NCBI RefSeq assembly: GCF_041346945.1
Contig: NZ_CP166850.1
Location: 186,001-250,000 of the forward strand
Direction: 5' to 3'
Source of the DNA: Amycolatopsis sp. cg9
GTDB lineage: Bacteria; Actinomycetota; Actinomycetes; Mycobacteriales; Pseudonocardiaceae
Length of the DNA: 64,000 nucleotides
Shown here piece after piece: positions 35,763 through 43,976 of this stretch. The notes below the pieces were generated by a model. The model had not been told where the DNA came from and searched no databases. It saw only the letters and a program-made list of their open reading frames with translations. The position numbers were made by a program, and so were the translations under genes. The first letter of the stretch is position 1. Each line of letters begins with the position of its first letter.

Positions 35763-35990
35763 CAGTGTCAGGGTGGTGTTGCCGCTGTTGCGGTGGTGGG
35801 AATCCTGACCATTGGTGACCTGGCTCCTAGCCTCGCTGCCGCCTGCCTGCAGGCTGGCGATCATGGGTTGTGCCGGTCACCGTGGTCAGGACCGACCGGC
35901 GTGACTTGACAGGAGCGTGGCAGCGCCCCCACTGAGGTGTGTCCGCCGGCCGGCCCAGCCGTCCCTTCAAGCTGGAAGGAGACCATCCCC
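35763..35990 (+). ncRNA. Candidate IS110 bridge RNA region
   Basis: In the IS110 subgroup the left non-coding end encodes a bridge RNA that pairs with target and donor DNA. This 228-bp stretch has no gene and contains small hairpins, such as GCCTG/CAGGC at 35841-35854 and CCGGTC/GACCGG at 35873-35878 with 35894-35899. The exact RNA ends and guide loops cannot be fixed by eye. Confidence 0.45.
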
Positions 35991-37043
35991 ATGGTGGTGG
36001 TGCTGGGTAACGATGTCCACAAGAACACCCACACAGCGGTCGCGGTGGACGAGGTGGGCCGCAAGCTGGGCGAGCAGACGGTGCGGGCCACCGACGCCGG
36101 TCATCGGCAGCTGCTGCGCTGGGCACTGCGGAACTGGCCGGAGGCCGAAGTGGTGTTCGCGGTGGAGGACTGCCGGCACGTCTCGACCCGGCTGGAACGG
36201 GCGCTGCTCGCCGCGGGCCAGGCCGTGGTCCGGGTACCGCCCAAGCTGATGGCCGGGGCCCGCTCCTCGGCGCGCACCCGCGGCAAGTCCGACCCGATCG
36301 ACGCATTGGCCATCGCGCGAGCGGCGCTGCGGGAGCCGGACCTGCCGACCGCCACCCACGATGAGGCCTCACGGGAAGTCAAGCTGCTGGTCGACCACCG
36401 CGAGGACATGATCGGCACCCGCACCCGGATGCAGAACCGGCTGCGCTGGCACCTCCACGAACTCGACCCCGAACTCGATCCCGCCGCCCGCAGCCTGGAC
36501 CGGCGCTGCGAGCTGGACCGGCTCACCACATGGCTGGCCCAGCAGCCGGCATCGATGGTGGTGCGCATCGCCGCCGAACTGGTCACCGACATCCGCGACC
36601 TCACCGTGCGCATCAACGCACTCGAACGCGAACTGGCCACCCGCATGACCCAGCAAGCACCGCAGCTGCTCGCCCTGCCCGGCTGCGGCACGCTGACCGC
36701 GGCGAAAATCATCGCAGAAACCGCGAACATCACCCGGTTCCGATCCGAAGCCTGCTACGCCATGCACGCAGGAGTCGCCCCCATCCCCGCCTCCTCGGGC
36801 AACACAAACCGACACCGGCTGGCCCGCGCCGGCAACCGGCAACTCAACGCCGCGCTGCACCGCATCGCCGTCACCCAGATTCGCCTGGACGGCCCCGGCC
36901 GCGACTACATCCACCGACGCCGCAGCAACGGAGACACCACCATGGAAGCACTCCGCGCCCTCAAACGACGCCTCGCCCGTGTCGTGTTCAACCTCCTGCG
37001 AACCGACACCACACCCCGCACAGCCGCGCTACCCACAGCAGCT
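35763..37043 (+). mobile_element. IS110-family insertion sequence
   Basis: One transposase gene preceded by about 230 bp of non-coding left end and almost no right end, the layout of the IS110 subgroup. Boundaries are inferred from CT dinucleotides at 35761-35762 and 37042-37043, as CT is a common IS110 core. Removing the segment would join GTTAGCATCGCCT to TGACATAGGAGCAACCC ATG, restoring a plausible -10 and ribosome site for the M20 gene. No terminal inverted repeats are seen, as expected for IS110. Confidence 0.7.
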
Positions 37044-37046
37044 TGA
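35991..37046 (+). CDS. IS110-family transposase (DEDD recombinase)
   Basis: A 351-residue recombinase with an N-terminal RuvC-like domain: Asp in VLGNDVHKNTHTAVAVD, Glu in FAVEDCRH and the SDPIDALAIA acidic pair. The C-terminal Tnp20 domain has QLLALPGCGTLTAAKII and the conserved Ser region PIPASSGNTNRHRLARAGNR. ATG 35991 follows GGAAGGAGA. It appears intact. The TGA stop may be partly supplied by flanking DNA. Confidence 0.93.
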   Translation: MVVVLGNDVHKNTHTAVAVDEVGRKLGEQTVRATDAGHRQLLRWALRNWPEAEVVFAVEDCRHVSTRLERALLAAGQAVVRVPPKLMAGARSSARTRGKSDPIDALAIARAALREPDLPTATHDEASREVKLLVDHREDMIGTRTRMQNRLRWHLHELDPELDPAARSLDRRCELDRLTTWLAQQPASMVVRIAAELVTDIRDLTVRINALERELATRMTQQAPQLLALPGCGTLTAAKIIAETANITRFRSEACYAMHAGVAPIPASSGNTNRHRLARAGNRQLNAALHRIAVTQIRLDGPGRDYIHRRRSNGDTTMEALRALKRRLARVVFNLLRTDTTPRTAALPTAA

Positions 37047-37060
37047 CATAGGAGCAACCC

Positions 37061-38383
37061 ATGACCCACGCCGAACCCGTCCCGCCCGACGACAGCTACC
37101 TGCGTTCCCTGGTCGAGGCCACGGCCGACGCCGTCGCGGCCGCCGAACCGCTGTCCTCGCCGCACGCCGGCGCGGACGAGGCGACGCGGGCCGAGGTGAC
37201 CGCCGCGGTCGAGCGCAGCTCACCCGATCTGGTGGCGTTGAGCCAAGATCTGCACGCGCACCCCGAAGAGGGGTTCGCCGAGCACCGGTCGGTGCGGGCG
37301 CTCGCGGACCTCCTGAAGCGCCATGGCCACGAAGCGACCGTCGGCGTCGGCGGGCTCGACACCGCGCTGCGCGTCAGCACGCCGGAGCGGGACGGGCCGC
37401 ACATCGCCGTCCTCGCCGAGTACGACGCGCTGCCCGGGCTCGGTCACGCCTGCGGCCACAACGTCATCTGCACGACCGCCGCGGGCGGGTTCCTCGGCGC
37501 CGCCACCGTCGCCGAGCGGCTCGGCGGGCGGGTCAGCCTGATCGGCACGCCGGCCGAGGAAGGCGGGGGCGGCAAGGAGATCCTGGCCCGCGCGGGCGTG
37601 TTCGACGACGTCGACGCGGTGATCATGCTGCACCCGTTCAGCCACGACATCGCGCTGCACCCGTTCCTCGGGCGCCGCCAGCTCGAGATGGTCTTCCACG
37701 GCGTCGGCGCGCACGCGTCCGCGCAACCCTTCATGGGCCGCAACGCGCTCGACGCCGCGGTCGCCGCCTACCAGGGTGTATCGGCGCTGCGGCAGCAACT
37801 CCCGCAGAGCGACCGCGTCCACGGCGTCTTCACCGACGGCGGGGCCCGGCCGAACGTCATCCCGGCGCGGGCCGCGCTGTTGTTCTACCTCCGCTCCCAG
37901 AGCCCGGACACCTTGCGCGACCTCGCCGCCCGGATGACGTCGATCGCGGAAGGCGCGGCGGCGATGACCGGCTGCGGCGTCGAGCTGATCTGGGACGCAC
38001 AGGCCGCGTACCTGCCGATCCGGTTCAACACCGCGCTCGCCGGGCGCTGGTCGGCCAACCAGCTGGGCACCGGCCGCAAGCCGCTGCCGCCGGGCATCGT
38101 GCCGGAGTCGCTCACCGGCTCCACGGACTTGGGAAACCTGTCGTACCGCATGCCCGCGCTGCACCCGATGCTCGCCGTCTCGGGTCCGACGGTCGCCTTG
38201 CACACCAAGGAGTTCGCGGCCGCGGCCGGATCGTCCACCGGGGACGCCGGGGTCCGCGACGGCGCGCTGGGCCTGGCCCTGACCGCGGCCGACTACCTGG
38301 GCGACGCCGAACTGCGGAAGGCGGTGCACGACGAGTTCGAAGCGGCGGGCGGAGCACTGGACGTGCCGGCGTTCTTCGACTGA
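37061..38383 (+). CDS. M20-family amidohydrolase/peptidase (AbgB-like)
   Basis: A 440-residue metal-dependent amidohydrolase. Motifs: LHAHPEEGFAEHRSVR, AVLAEYDALPGLGHACGHNV with metal ligands, GTPAEEGGGGKEIL, and GVGAHASAQPFMGRNALDA from the dimerisation domain. Relatives remove acyl or aminobenzoyl-glutamate groups. ATG 37061 has AGGAG 6 nt upstream. The IS110 element ends immediately before it and probably separates it from its native promoter. Confidence 0.9.
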   Translation: MTHAEPVPPDDSYLRSLVEATADAVAAAEPLSSPHAGADEATRAEVTAAVERSSPDLVALSQDLHAHPEEGFAEHRSVRALADLLKRHGHEATVGVGGLDTALRVSTPERDGPHIAVLAEYDALPGLGHACGHNVICTTAAGGFLGAATVAERLGGRVSLIGTPAEEGGGGKEILARAGVFDDVDAVIMLHPFSHDIALHPFLGRRQLEMVFHGVGAHASAQPFMGRNALDAAVAAYQGVSALRQQLPQSDRVHGVFTDGGARPNVIPARAALLFYLRSQSPDTLRDLAARMTSIAEGAAAMTGCGVELIWDAQAAYLPIRFNTALAGRWSANQLGTGRKPLPPGIVPESLTGSTDLGNLSYRMPALHPMLAVSGPTVALHTKEFAAAAGSSTGDAGVRDGALGLALTAADYLGDAELRKAVHDEFEAAGGALDVPAFFD

Positions 38384-38397
38384 GAACTGCCTGAGTT

Positions 38398-38419
38398 TTC
38401 TCAGCTGATTCTTCTCAGC
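38398..38419 (+). promoter_or_regulatory. Direct repeats upstream of htrA-like gene
   Basis: TTCTCAGC occurs at 38398-38405 and again at 38412-38419, a 14-nt spacing, with inverted CCTGAG halves on either side (about 38390 and 38424). Spaced direct repeats upstream of HtrA genes are typical of OmpR-type envelope-stress regulators such as MprA. Identity of the regulator is inference. Confidence 0.5.
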
Positions 38420-38474
38420 AAAGCCTGAGGTATTTCCACAGGCTGCTCACAAGCACGAGCGCGAATCTAGTGCC

Positions 38475-39512
38475 ATGACCGAGAACGAGAGTCGGCCCGG
38501 CCCCGCCTCACCCGGTGGGCACCAGCCGCACCAGAGCACCCCGCAGTACGGGCCGTACGCGCAGCAGCAGTACGGCTACCAGCACCAGGCCGCGCCGAAC
38601 CCTCTGTTCACCCCGCAGCCGCCGCTCCAGCAGCCGGGGCAGGCGCCCACGGCGCTGAAGACCAAGCCGCGCAAGGGCGGCCGCGTCGCGCTGATCGTCA
38701 GCGCGACCGCGCTCGGCGCCGCGCTGGTCGGCGGCGTCGGCGGCGCCGCGATCGTCGGGCTCACCACGAACTCGGCGGACGGCGCGACGACGTCGGTGAG
38801 CACGCCGGCCGCGAGCGGGCAGACGGTCGCCAACTCGACCTCCGGCGACGTCAGCGGCGTCGCGGCGAAGGTGACGCCGAGCGTCGTCCAGATCAACGTG
38901 ACCACCGACCAGGGCGAGGCCATCGGCTCCGGCGTCATCCTGACCTCGGACGGCCGGATCCTGACGAACGCGCACGTCGTCGACGGCGCCCAGAACGTCG
39001 TGATCACGACGTCCGACGGCAAGAAGTACCAGGCCGGCGTGGTCGGCGCGGACACCAAGGCGGACATCGCGGTGGTCCAGGCCAAGAACGCGAGCGGGCT
39101 GACGGCCGCGACCTTGGGCGACTCGAGCAAGCTGGTCGTCGGCCAGTCGGTCGTCGCGATCGGCTCGCCGGGCGGGCTGCAGAACACCGTCACCACCGGC
39201 ATCGTCAGCGCGCTCAACCGCAACCTGTCGGACATCGGCGAGGGCCAGCAGCAACAGCAGTCGCCCTTCAGCCGCACCTCGAACCAGGCCGAGGACTCGC
39301 CCAGCTACACCGCGATCCAGACGGACGCCTCGATCAACCAGGGCAACTCGGGCGGCGCGCTGGTCGACGCCCAGGGCAACGTCATCGGCATCAACTCGGC
39401 GCTCTACAGCCCGACGGCGTCGGCCAACGGCTCGGCGGGCAGCGTCGGGATCGGCTTCGCCATCCCGATCAACGACGCCAAGAAGATCGTCGACCAGATC
39501 GTGAACAACTAG
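38475..39512 (+). CDS. HtrA/DegP-like membrane serine protease without PDZ domain
   Basis: A 345-residue protein: Gln/Pro-rich cytoplasmic N-terminus (1-65), membrane helix (about 70-92), Ser/Thr-rich spacer and trypsin-like protease domain. His is in ILTNAHVVDG (near 168), Asp in KADIAVVQ (near 196) and Ser in NQGNSGGALVD (near 291). It ends right after the protease domain, so the usual C-terminal PDZ is absent. It handles misfolded exported proteins. A strong terminator follows at 39572. Confidence 0.92.
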   Translation: MTENESRPGPASPGGHQPHQSTPQYGPYAQQQYGYQHQAAPNPLFTPQPPLQQPGQAPTALKTKPRKGGRVALIVSATALGAALVGGVGGAAIVGLTTNSADGATTSVSTPAASGQTVANSTSGDVSGVAAKVTPSVVQINVTTDQGEAIGSGVILTSDGRILTNAHVVDGAQNVVITTSDGKKYQAGVVGADTKADIAVVQAKNASGLTAATLGDSSKLVVGQSVVAIGSPGGLQNTVTTGIVSALNRNLSDIGEGQQQQQSPFSRTSNQAEDSPSYTAIQTDASINQGNSGGALVDAQGNVIGINSALYSPTASANGSAGSVGIGFAIPINDAKKIVDQIVNN

Positions 39513-39571
39513 GACGCGGACGGGCCGTGGTCGGGGCGGTCCGTCCCACCCGCTTCGGGGAGCGGGGACCG

Positions 39572-39618
39572 CGAAGGCCGTTTCGAGAGTCAATCGGGGG
39601 CTCTCGAAACGGCCTTCG
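39572..39618. terminator. Bidirectional terminator between convergent genes
   Basis: Perfect 18-nt arms, 39572-39589 and 39601-39618 (CTCTCGAAACGGCCTTCG on the right), with an 11-nt loop. It lies in the 112-bp gap between the htrA-like gene and the convergent DUF3224 gene, and would stop transcription from both sides. Confidence 0.85.
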
Positions 39619-39624
39619 TGCTGT

Positions 39625-40002
39625 TCACAGGTCGTAGGTCAGGACCAGCGCGTGGTTCTGCCCGGCGTCCACCTCGATGTTCGCCGTGCCGGAGATCCCG
39701 GCCAGGTCACCGAAGCCCGAGCCGGCGAGGATCTTGAGCGTCAGGCCGGTGTCGTCGGCGGTGTGGTGGAGGACGAAGCCGCCCTTGCGGCCGTCGACCG
39801 AGACGTCGAGACGCTCGAAGGCGACGTACGCGCGCGAAGTCGCGTTGGACGCCGTCAGCATCTCGACGGTGCTGGTCCCCTCGACCGCACCGGTGAACGT
39901 CTTGGCGATCGCCACCCGGGCGAACTCGGTGCCGCCGGCCTCGTCGGTCGCCTGCGGCTCCCACTTGTCGAGGACGAACGACGCGGTCGCGGTGCTGGTC
40001 AT
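39625..40002 (-). CDS. DUF3224-family protein
   Basis: A 125-residue compact beta-barrel-like protein with the family pattern ATASFVLDKWEP, KTFTGAVEGTSTVEML, AFERLDVSVDGRKGGFVLHH and ILAGSGFGDLAGISG. Members are widespread in actinobacteria and have no settled function; the fold suggests small-ligand binding. ATG 40002. No clear operon partner. Confidence 0.85.
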   Translation of the reverse strand: MTSTATASFVLDKWEPQATDEAGGTEFARVAIAKTFTGAVEGTSTVEMLTASNATSRAYVAFERLDVSVDGRKGGFVLHHTADDTGLTLKILAGSGFGDLAGISGTANIEVDAGQNHALVLTYDL

Positions 40003-40068
40003 GGCTTCCCCTGTCTCGATGGTGGAGCCAGCTTCGCAGCGATACCTGACAGGTTGCGTCAGGTTTTG

Positions 40069-41610
40069 TCAGCGCCTCCGGTTGCCGAACAGCCCGCGCG
40101 TGATCTCCCGGCCCAGCGCGCTCGCCGCGGAACGCATGAACGACTTCACCGCCGGGTTCTTCATCGCCGACTCGATGAACCCCGGATCGTCCTTCTCCGG
40201 AGCGGGCGCCGGGGCAGGAGCCGGCGCGGCGGGAGCCTCGGGAGCCGGCTCGGGCGCGGCGGCGACCTTCGCGGCCAGCTTCTCGTACGCCGACTCCCGG
40301 TCGATCGTCTCGCCGTACTTCGCGTGCAGGTCCGACGACGCGACGGCCGCGGCGACGGCGTCCGCACCGATCGAGCCCATCTTCGAGCGCGGCGCGCGCA
40401 ACCGCGTCCACGCCACCGGCGTCGGCGCACCCCGCTCCGACAGCACCGTGACGATCGCTTCGCCGATGCCCAGCGACGTCAACGCCGTGTCCAGCTCGTA
40501 GAACTTCGTCTTCGGGTACGTCTTGACCGTCTTGGCCAGCGCCGCCTGGTCGTCCGGCGTGAACGCGCGCAAGGCGTGCTGGATCCGGGCGCCGAGCTGC
40601 GAAAGCACGTTGTTCGGGATGTCCGTCGGCAGCTGCGTGCAGAAGAACACGCCGACCCCCTTCGACCGGATCAGCTTCACGGTCTGCTCGATGCGCTCCA
40701 GGAACGCCTTCGACGCGTCGTTGAACAACAGGTGCGCCTCGTCGAAGAAGAAGACCAGCTTCGGCTGGTCGAGATCGCCTTCCTCGGGCAGCTCTTCGAA
40801 CAGCTCGGCCAGCAGCCACATCAGGAACGTCGAGAACAACGCCGGCTTCGCCTGCAGGTTGTCCAGCTCCAGCAGCGTGACGACGCCCTTGCCGTCGCGT
40901 TCGCGCATCAGGTCGTGCACGTCCAGCTCGGGCTCGCCGAAGAAGTCTTCCCCGCCCTGCGCCTCAAGGTTCGACAAGGACCGCAGGATCACCCCGGCCG
41001 TCGCCGCCGACACCCCGCCGATGCCCTTGAGGTCCTCCTTGCCCTCGTCACTGGTCAGGTGCGTGATCACCGACCGGAGGTCCTTCGTGTCCAGCAACGC
41101 CAGGCCGCGCTGGTCCGCCCAGTGGAAGATCAGCCCGAGCGTCGACTCCTGCGTCTCGTTCAGGCCGAGCACCTTCGACAGCAGCACCGGCCCGAAGCTC
41201 GTGATCGTCGCCCGGATCGGCGAGCCCTTCCCTCCGGTGCCCAGCGAGAGGAACTGCACCGGGAACGCCGAACCCGCCCAGTCGTCACCCAGCTCCTGCG
41301 CGCGCTTCGCGACCTTGTCGTTCGGCTCCCCGGCCGCGGCGAGCCCGGACAAGTCCCCCTTCACGTCCGCGAGCACCACCGGCACCCCCGCCGCCGACAA
41401 CTGCTCCGAGATCAGCTGCAACGTCTTCGTCTTGCCCGTCCCGGTCGCCCCCGCGACCAGCCCGTGCCGGTTCAGCGTCGCCAGCGGCAGGCGCACCGCG
41501 GCCGCGGCGTCCGCCACCCCGTCGATCACCACCGCGCCCAGCTCGAGCGCGGCACCCTCACTCGCGTAACCAGCGGCGATCTCGCTCGCCGGCGACCCCT
41601 GCTCCGTCAC
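40069..41610 (-). CDS. HerA-like helicase/ATPase (DUF853)
   Basis: A 513-residue ATPase with Walker A HGLVAGATGTGKTKTLQL (about 45-62), Walker B LVFFFDEAHLLF (near residue 300) and a FFCTQLP sensor-like motif, followed by an Ala/Pro-rich tail and a basic end. Matches DUF853 proteins related to HerA/FtsK-type pumps; cellular role poorly known. GTG 41610 has GGGAG upstream. It diverges from oligoribonuclease. Confidence 0.9.
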   Translation of the reverse strand: MTEQGSPASEIAAGYASEGAALELGAVVIDGVADAAAAVRLPLATLNRHGLVAGATGTGKTKTLQLISEQLSAAGVPVVLADVKGDLSGLAAAGEPNDKVAKRAQELGDDWAGSAFPVQFLSLGTGGKGSPIRATITSFGPVLLSKVLGLNETQESTLGLIFHWADQRGLALLDTKDLRSVITHLTSDEGKEDLKGIGGVSAATAGVILRSLSNLEAQGGEDFFGEPELDVHDLMRERDGKGVVTLLELDNLQAKPALFSTFLMWLLAELFEELPEEGDLDQPKLVFFFDEAHLLFNDASKAFLERIEQTVKLIRSKGVGVFFCTQLPTDIPNNVLSQLGARIQHALRAFTPDDQAALAKTVKTYPKTKFYELDTALTSLGIGEAIVTVLSERGAPTPVAWTRLRAPRSKMGSIGADAVAAAVASSDLHAKYGETIDRESAYEKLAAKVAAAPEPAPEAPAAPAPAPAPAPEKDDPGFIESAMKNPAVKSFMRSAASALGREITRGLFGNRRR

Positions 41611-41712
41611 TCGCAGCTCCCCGATCGTGTGTCCTGCACCACACCGGGAGCGTAACGCGCCGTACGCGCAGGTAACGCCACTCCTATCCCCGTGTCGGGT
41701 TAGGGTCACCAG

Positions 41713-42321
41713 GTGACCGACCGCCTAGTCTGGATCGACTGCGAGATGACGGGGCTCGACCTCGACAAAGAAGCGTTGATCGAAATCGCCGCCCTCGTCA
41801 CCGACGCGGAACTCAACGTGCTCGGCGACGGAGTCGACATCGTCATCCACGCCGACGAGGAAAAACTCGCCGGGATGCCCGACGTCGTCCGCGAGATGCA
41901 CGCCCACTCCGGCCTCACCGAAGAGGTCCGCGCCTCCAGCACCACCCTCGAAGAAGCCGAACGGCGCGTCCTCGACTACATCCGCGAGCACGTCCCCGAA
42001 CCGGGCACCGCACCCCTCGCCGGCAACTCCATCGCCACCGACCGCGGCTTCATCGCCCGCGACATGCCGGCCCTCGACGCCCACTTGCACTACCGCATGG
42101 TCGACGTGTCGTCGGTCAAGGAACTCGTCCGCCGCTGGTACCCGCGCATCTACTACGCCAAGCCGGAGAAGGGCCTCGCCCACCGCGCCCTCGCCGACAT
42201 CAGGGAATCCATCGGCGAACTCGACTACTACCGGCGCGTCGCCTTCGTCCCCCAGCCCGGCCCCACCAGCGACGAAGCCAAAGCCGCAGCCGCTGAAGTG
42301 CAAGAACAGCACCAAAGGTAA
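41713..42321 (+). CDS. orn: Oligoribonuclease
   Basis: A 202-residue DEDDh exonuclease that degrades 2-5-nt RNAs and linear cyclic-dinucleotide products such as pGpG. Catalytic motifs: [26 protein letters not shown], and [11 protein letters not shown] with the terminal His and Asp. GTG 41713. Length and sequence are typical. tRNA-His lies 75 bp downstream. Confidence 0.96.
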   Translation: MTDRLVWIDCEMTGLDLDKEALIEIAALVTDAELNVLGDGVDIVIHADEEKLAGMPDVVREMHAHSGLTEEVRASSTTLEEAERRVLDYIREHVPEPGTAPLAGNSIATDRGFIARDMPALDAHLHYRMVDVSSVKELVRRWYPRIYYAKPEKGLAHRALADIRESIGELDYYRRVAFVPQPGPTSDEAKAAAAEVQEQHQR

Positions 42322-42396
42322 CCCCCTGCGAACCCCGCGAGGGCACCCGCTACGATTACAGCCAACGAGGTGATCGCACGCGGTTCCCTCGCTGAT

Positions 42397-42473
42397 GGTG
42401 GGCGTAGCTCAGCTGGTAGAGCACCTGGTTGTGGTCCAGGAGGTCGCGGGTTCGAAACCCGTCGCTCACCCCA
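42397..42473 (+). tRNA. tRNA-His (GTG)
   Basis: A full cloverleaf: acceptor GTGGGCG (42398-42404) with CGCTCAC, the extra G at 42397 (G-1) facing C73 typical of tRNA-His, anticodon stem CCTGG/CCAGG with loop TTGTGGT (anticodon GTG at 42431-42433), T-loop GGGTTCGAAACCC and encoded CCA at 42471-42473. Confidence 0.95.
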
Positions 42474-43854
42474 TTGCCCCAGGCTGGTCGGTTGCTTCGC
42501 AACCTTCCCTACGCCTGGGGTTTCGCCTTTTCTTGGGGGTCGAACCCCCATGCCCCCGCCGGGGGCTTACCCCCGGACCCCCGTCGTTGTGGTTGCCTTT
42601 CGTTGCGGGGCTCAGCCAGGTGGGAGTTAGGGCTGCCAGGAGCAGTAGGGCCAGGGCCAGGGCTACGTAGAGGGTGTGGGCTGTTGCTTGGGCTTCTGGT
42701 GGGTGGTTTTCCGGGAGGACCACCAGGCCTACCAGGGGGATGTTGTTGCGGCCTGTTCCTACTCGCCAGGGGAAGAGGAGTAGGTAGGTCGCGGTGAGGG
42801 TTGCGGCCGGCCACCAGGGGCGGGCGTGGTGGGCTGCGCAGGCTGCCATTACCAAGAACGGGATGAACCAGACCCAGTAGTGCGTCCAGGTCCACGGGGT
42901 TACCAGGACCATCAGGGCGCCTATCGCGCTCACGGCCAGGAGTTCTTGGCCGTTGCGCTGGGCTCGGACGGCCGTCCAGAACGCTGCTAGGGCGATCAGT
43001 GCTGCTGCTGGGATCCAGATCGAGCCTGGGGGGTCGGCGATGTCGAGGATGCGGGCCAGTGCGCCGCGGATCGACTGGTTCTCCGGGGCCGTCGCGTCGC
43101 TGTCGCCCGTGATGCGGGACGGGTCCGCCAGGTTGGCCGCCCAGAACGCCGCCGAGTCTTGTGGGAGCGCTATGAAGCCTGCCAGGACTGTGGCGGCGAA
43201 CGTTGCGACCGCCATCGCTGCTGCTTTGAAGCGGCGGGTGAGCAGGAGGTAGACGACGAAGATCGCCGGGGTCAGCTTGATTGCCGCGGCCAGGCCTACG
43301 CCGGCTCCGGTCCACCAGCGGTTGCGGCCCGTCAGGTCGGCCAGGACCAGGAGGAGCAGGAACAGGTTCACCTGGCCCGTCGTGAAGTTCATCAGGACCG
43401 GCTGCAGGGGGAGGGCCAGGGCCGTGAGGGCCGCGGTGGCCGCTGCCCGGCCGTGGTCGCGGGCGTACCCGAGGCTGCCCAGGGAGATCCAGATGACCGC
43501 CAGCAGCGAGAACAAGTTGGCCAGGAGCGCCAGCAACGGCAGGAGCAGCTTGGGGACGACTGTGAGGGGTACGAAGAGGCCGGCGGCGAACGGCGTGTAC
43601 TTGAACGTGCCCCCGATCGTCGGCAGGTGGGAGACGCCCTGCTCGTAGAGGGGTAGGCCCGCTCGCACCGCCTTGCCGGTCGCCACGTAGGAGCGGAAGT
43701 CTTCGAGGTAGACGCCGGCTGTCGTCCAGACGCCCGCCCAGACCGTGTAGCCCGCGAAGATCACGAGCAGCAGCACGCCGGACAAGATCGTCCACCACAG
43801 CGGCGCCGGGAGTCTTCGGCCGGCCGGTGCCACGGGTACCACGACTGCCGCCAT
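42466..43854 (-). CDS. GT87 (DUF2029) mannosyltransferase-like membrane protein
   Basis: A 462-residue polytopic protein with about ten helices. It has the family's YLEDFRSYVATGKAVRAGLPLYE segment with acidic residues, FKYTPFAAGLFVPL and GVGLAAAIKLTPAIFVVYLL. Relatives use polyprenyl-phosphate mannose to extend lipomannan or lipoarabinomannan. ATG 43854 has GAGGGGGAT upstream. The last ~45 residues are low-complexity and overlap the tRNA-His 3' end and its terminator, so the stop looks displaced. Codons ending in A are commoner than in neighbours. Confidence 0.85.
   Translation of the reverse strand: MAAVVVPVAPAGRRLPAPLWWTILSGVLLLVIFAGYTVWAGVWTTAGVYLEDFRSYVATGKAVRAGLPLYEQGVSHLPTIGGTFKYTPFAAGLFVPLTVVPKLLLPLLALLANLFSLLAVIWISLGSLGYARDHGRAAATAALTALALPLQPVLMNFTTGQVNLFLLLLVLADLTGRNRWWTGAGVGLAAAIKLTPAIFVVYLLLTRRFKAAAMAVATFAATVLAGFIALPQDSAAFWAANLADPSRITGDSDATAPENQSIRGALARILDIADPPGSIWIPAAALIALAAFWTAVRAQRNGQELLAVSAIGALMVLVTPWTWTHYWVWFIPFLVMAACAAHHARPWWPAATLTATYLLLFPWRVGTGRNNIPLVGLVVLPENHPPEAQATAHTLYVALALALLLLAALTPTWLSPATKGNHNDGGPGVSPRRGHGGSTPKKRRNPRRREGCEATDQPGAMG
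42477..42520. terminator. Terminator after tRNA-His
   Basis: CCCCAGGC at 42477-42484 pairs with GCCTGGGG at 42513-42520, enclosing a second hairpin GGTTGC/GCAACC, with TTT following. It lies 4 nt after the tRNA CCA end. The predicted C-terminus of the convergent GT87 gene runs through it, which questions that gene's end. Confidence 0.7.
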
Positions 43855-43976
43855 CGGATCCCCCTCGGATGCGCGAAGCGGGCAGTGTAGGCAGGTCAGC
43901 GCGGTGCAACCGACCTTCACCCGGGCGTGGCAACCCTCACGACCAGGTGGCTCAGCATGCGCGAGCCACTGCCCGG

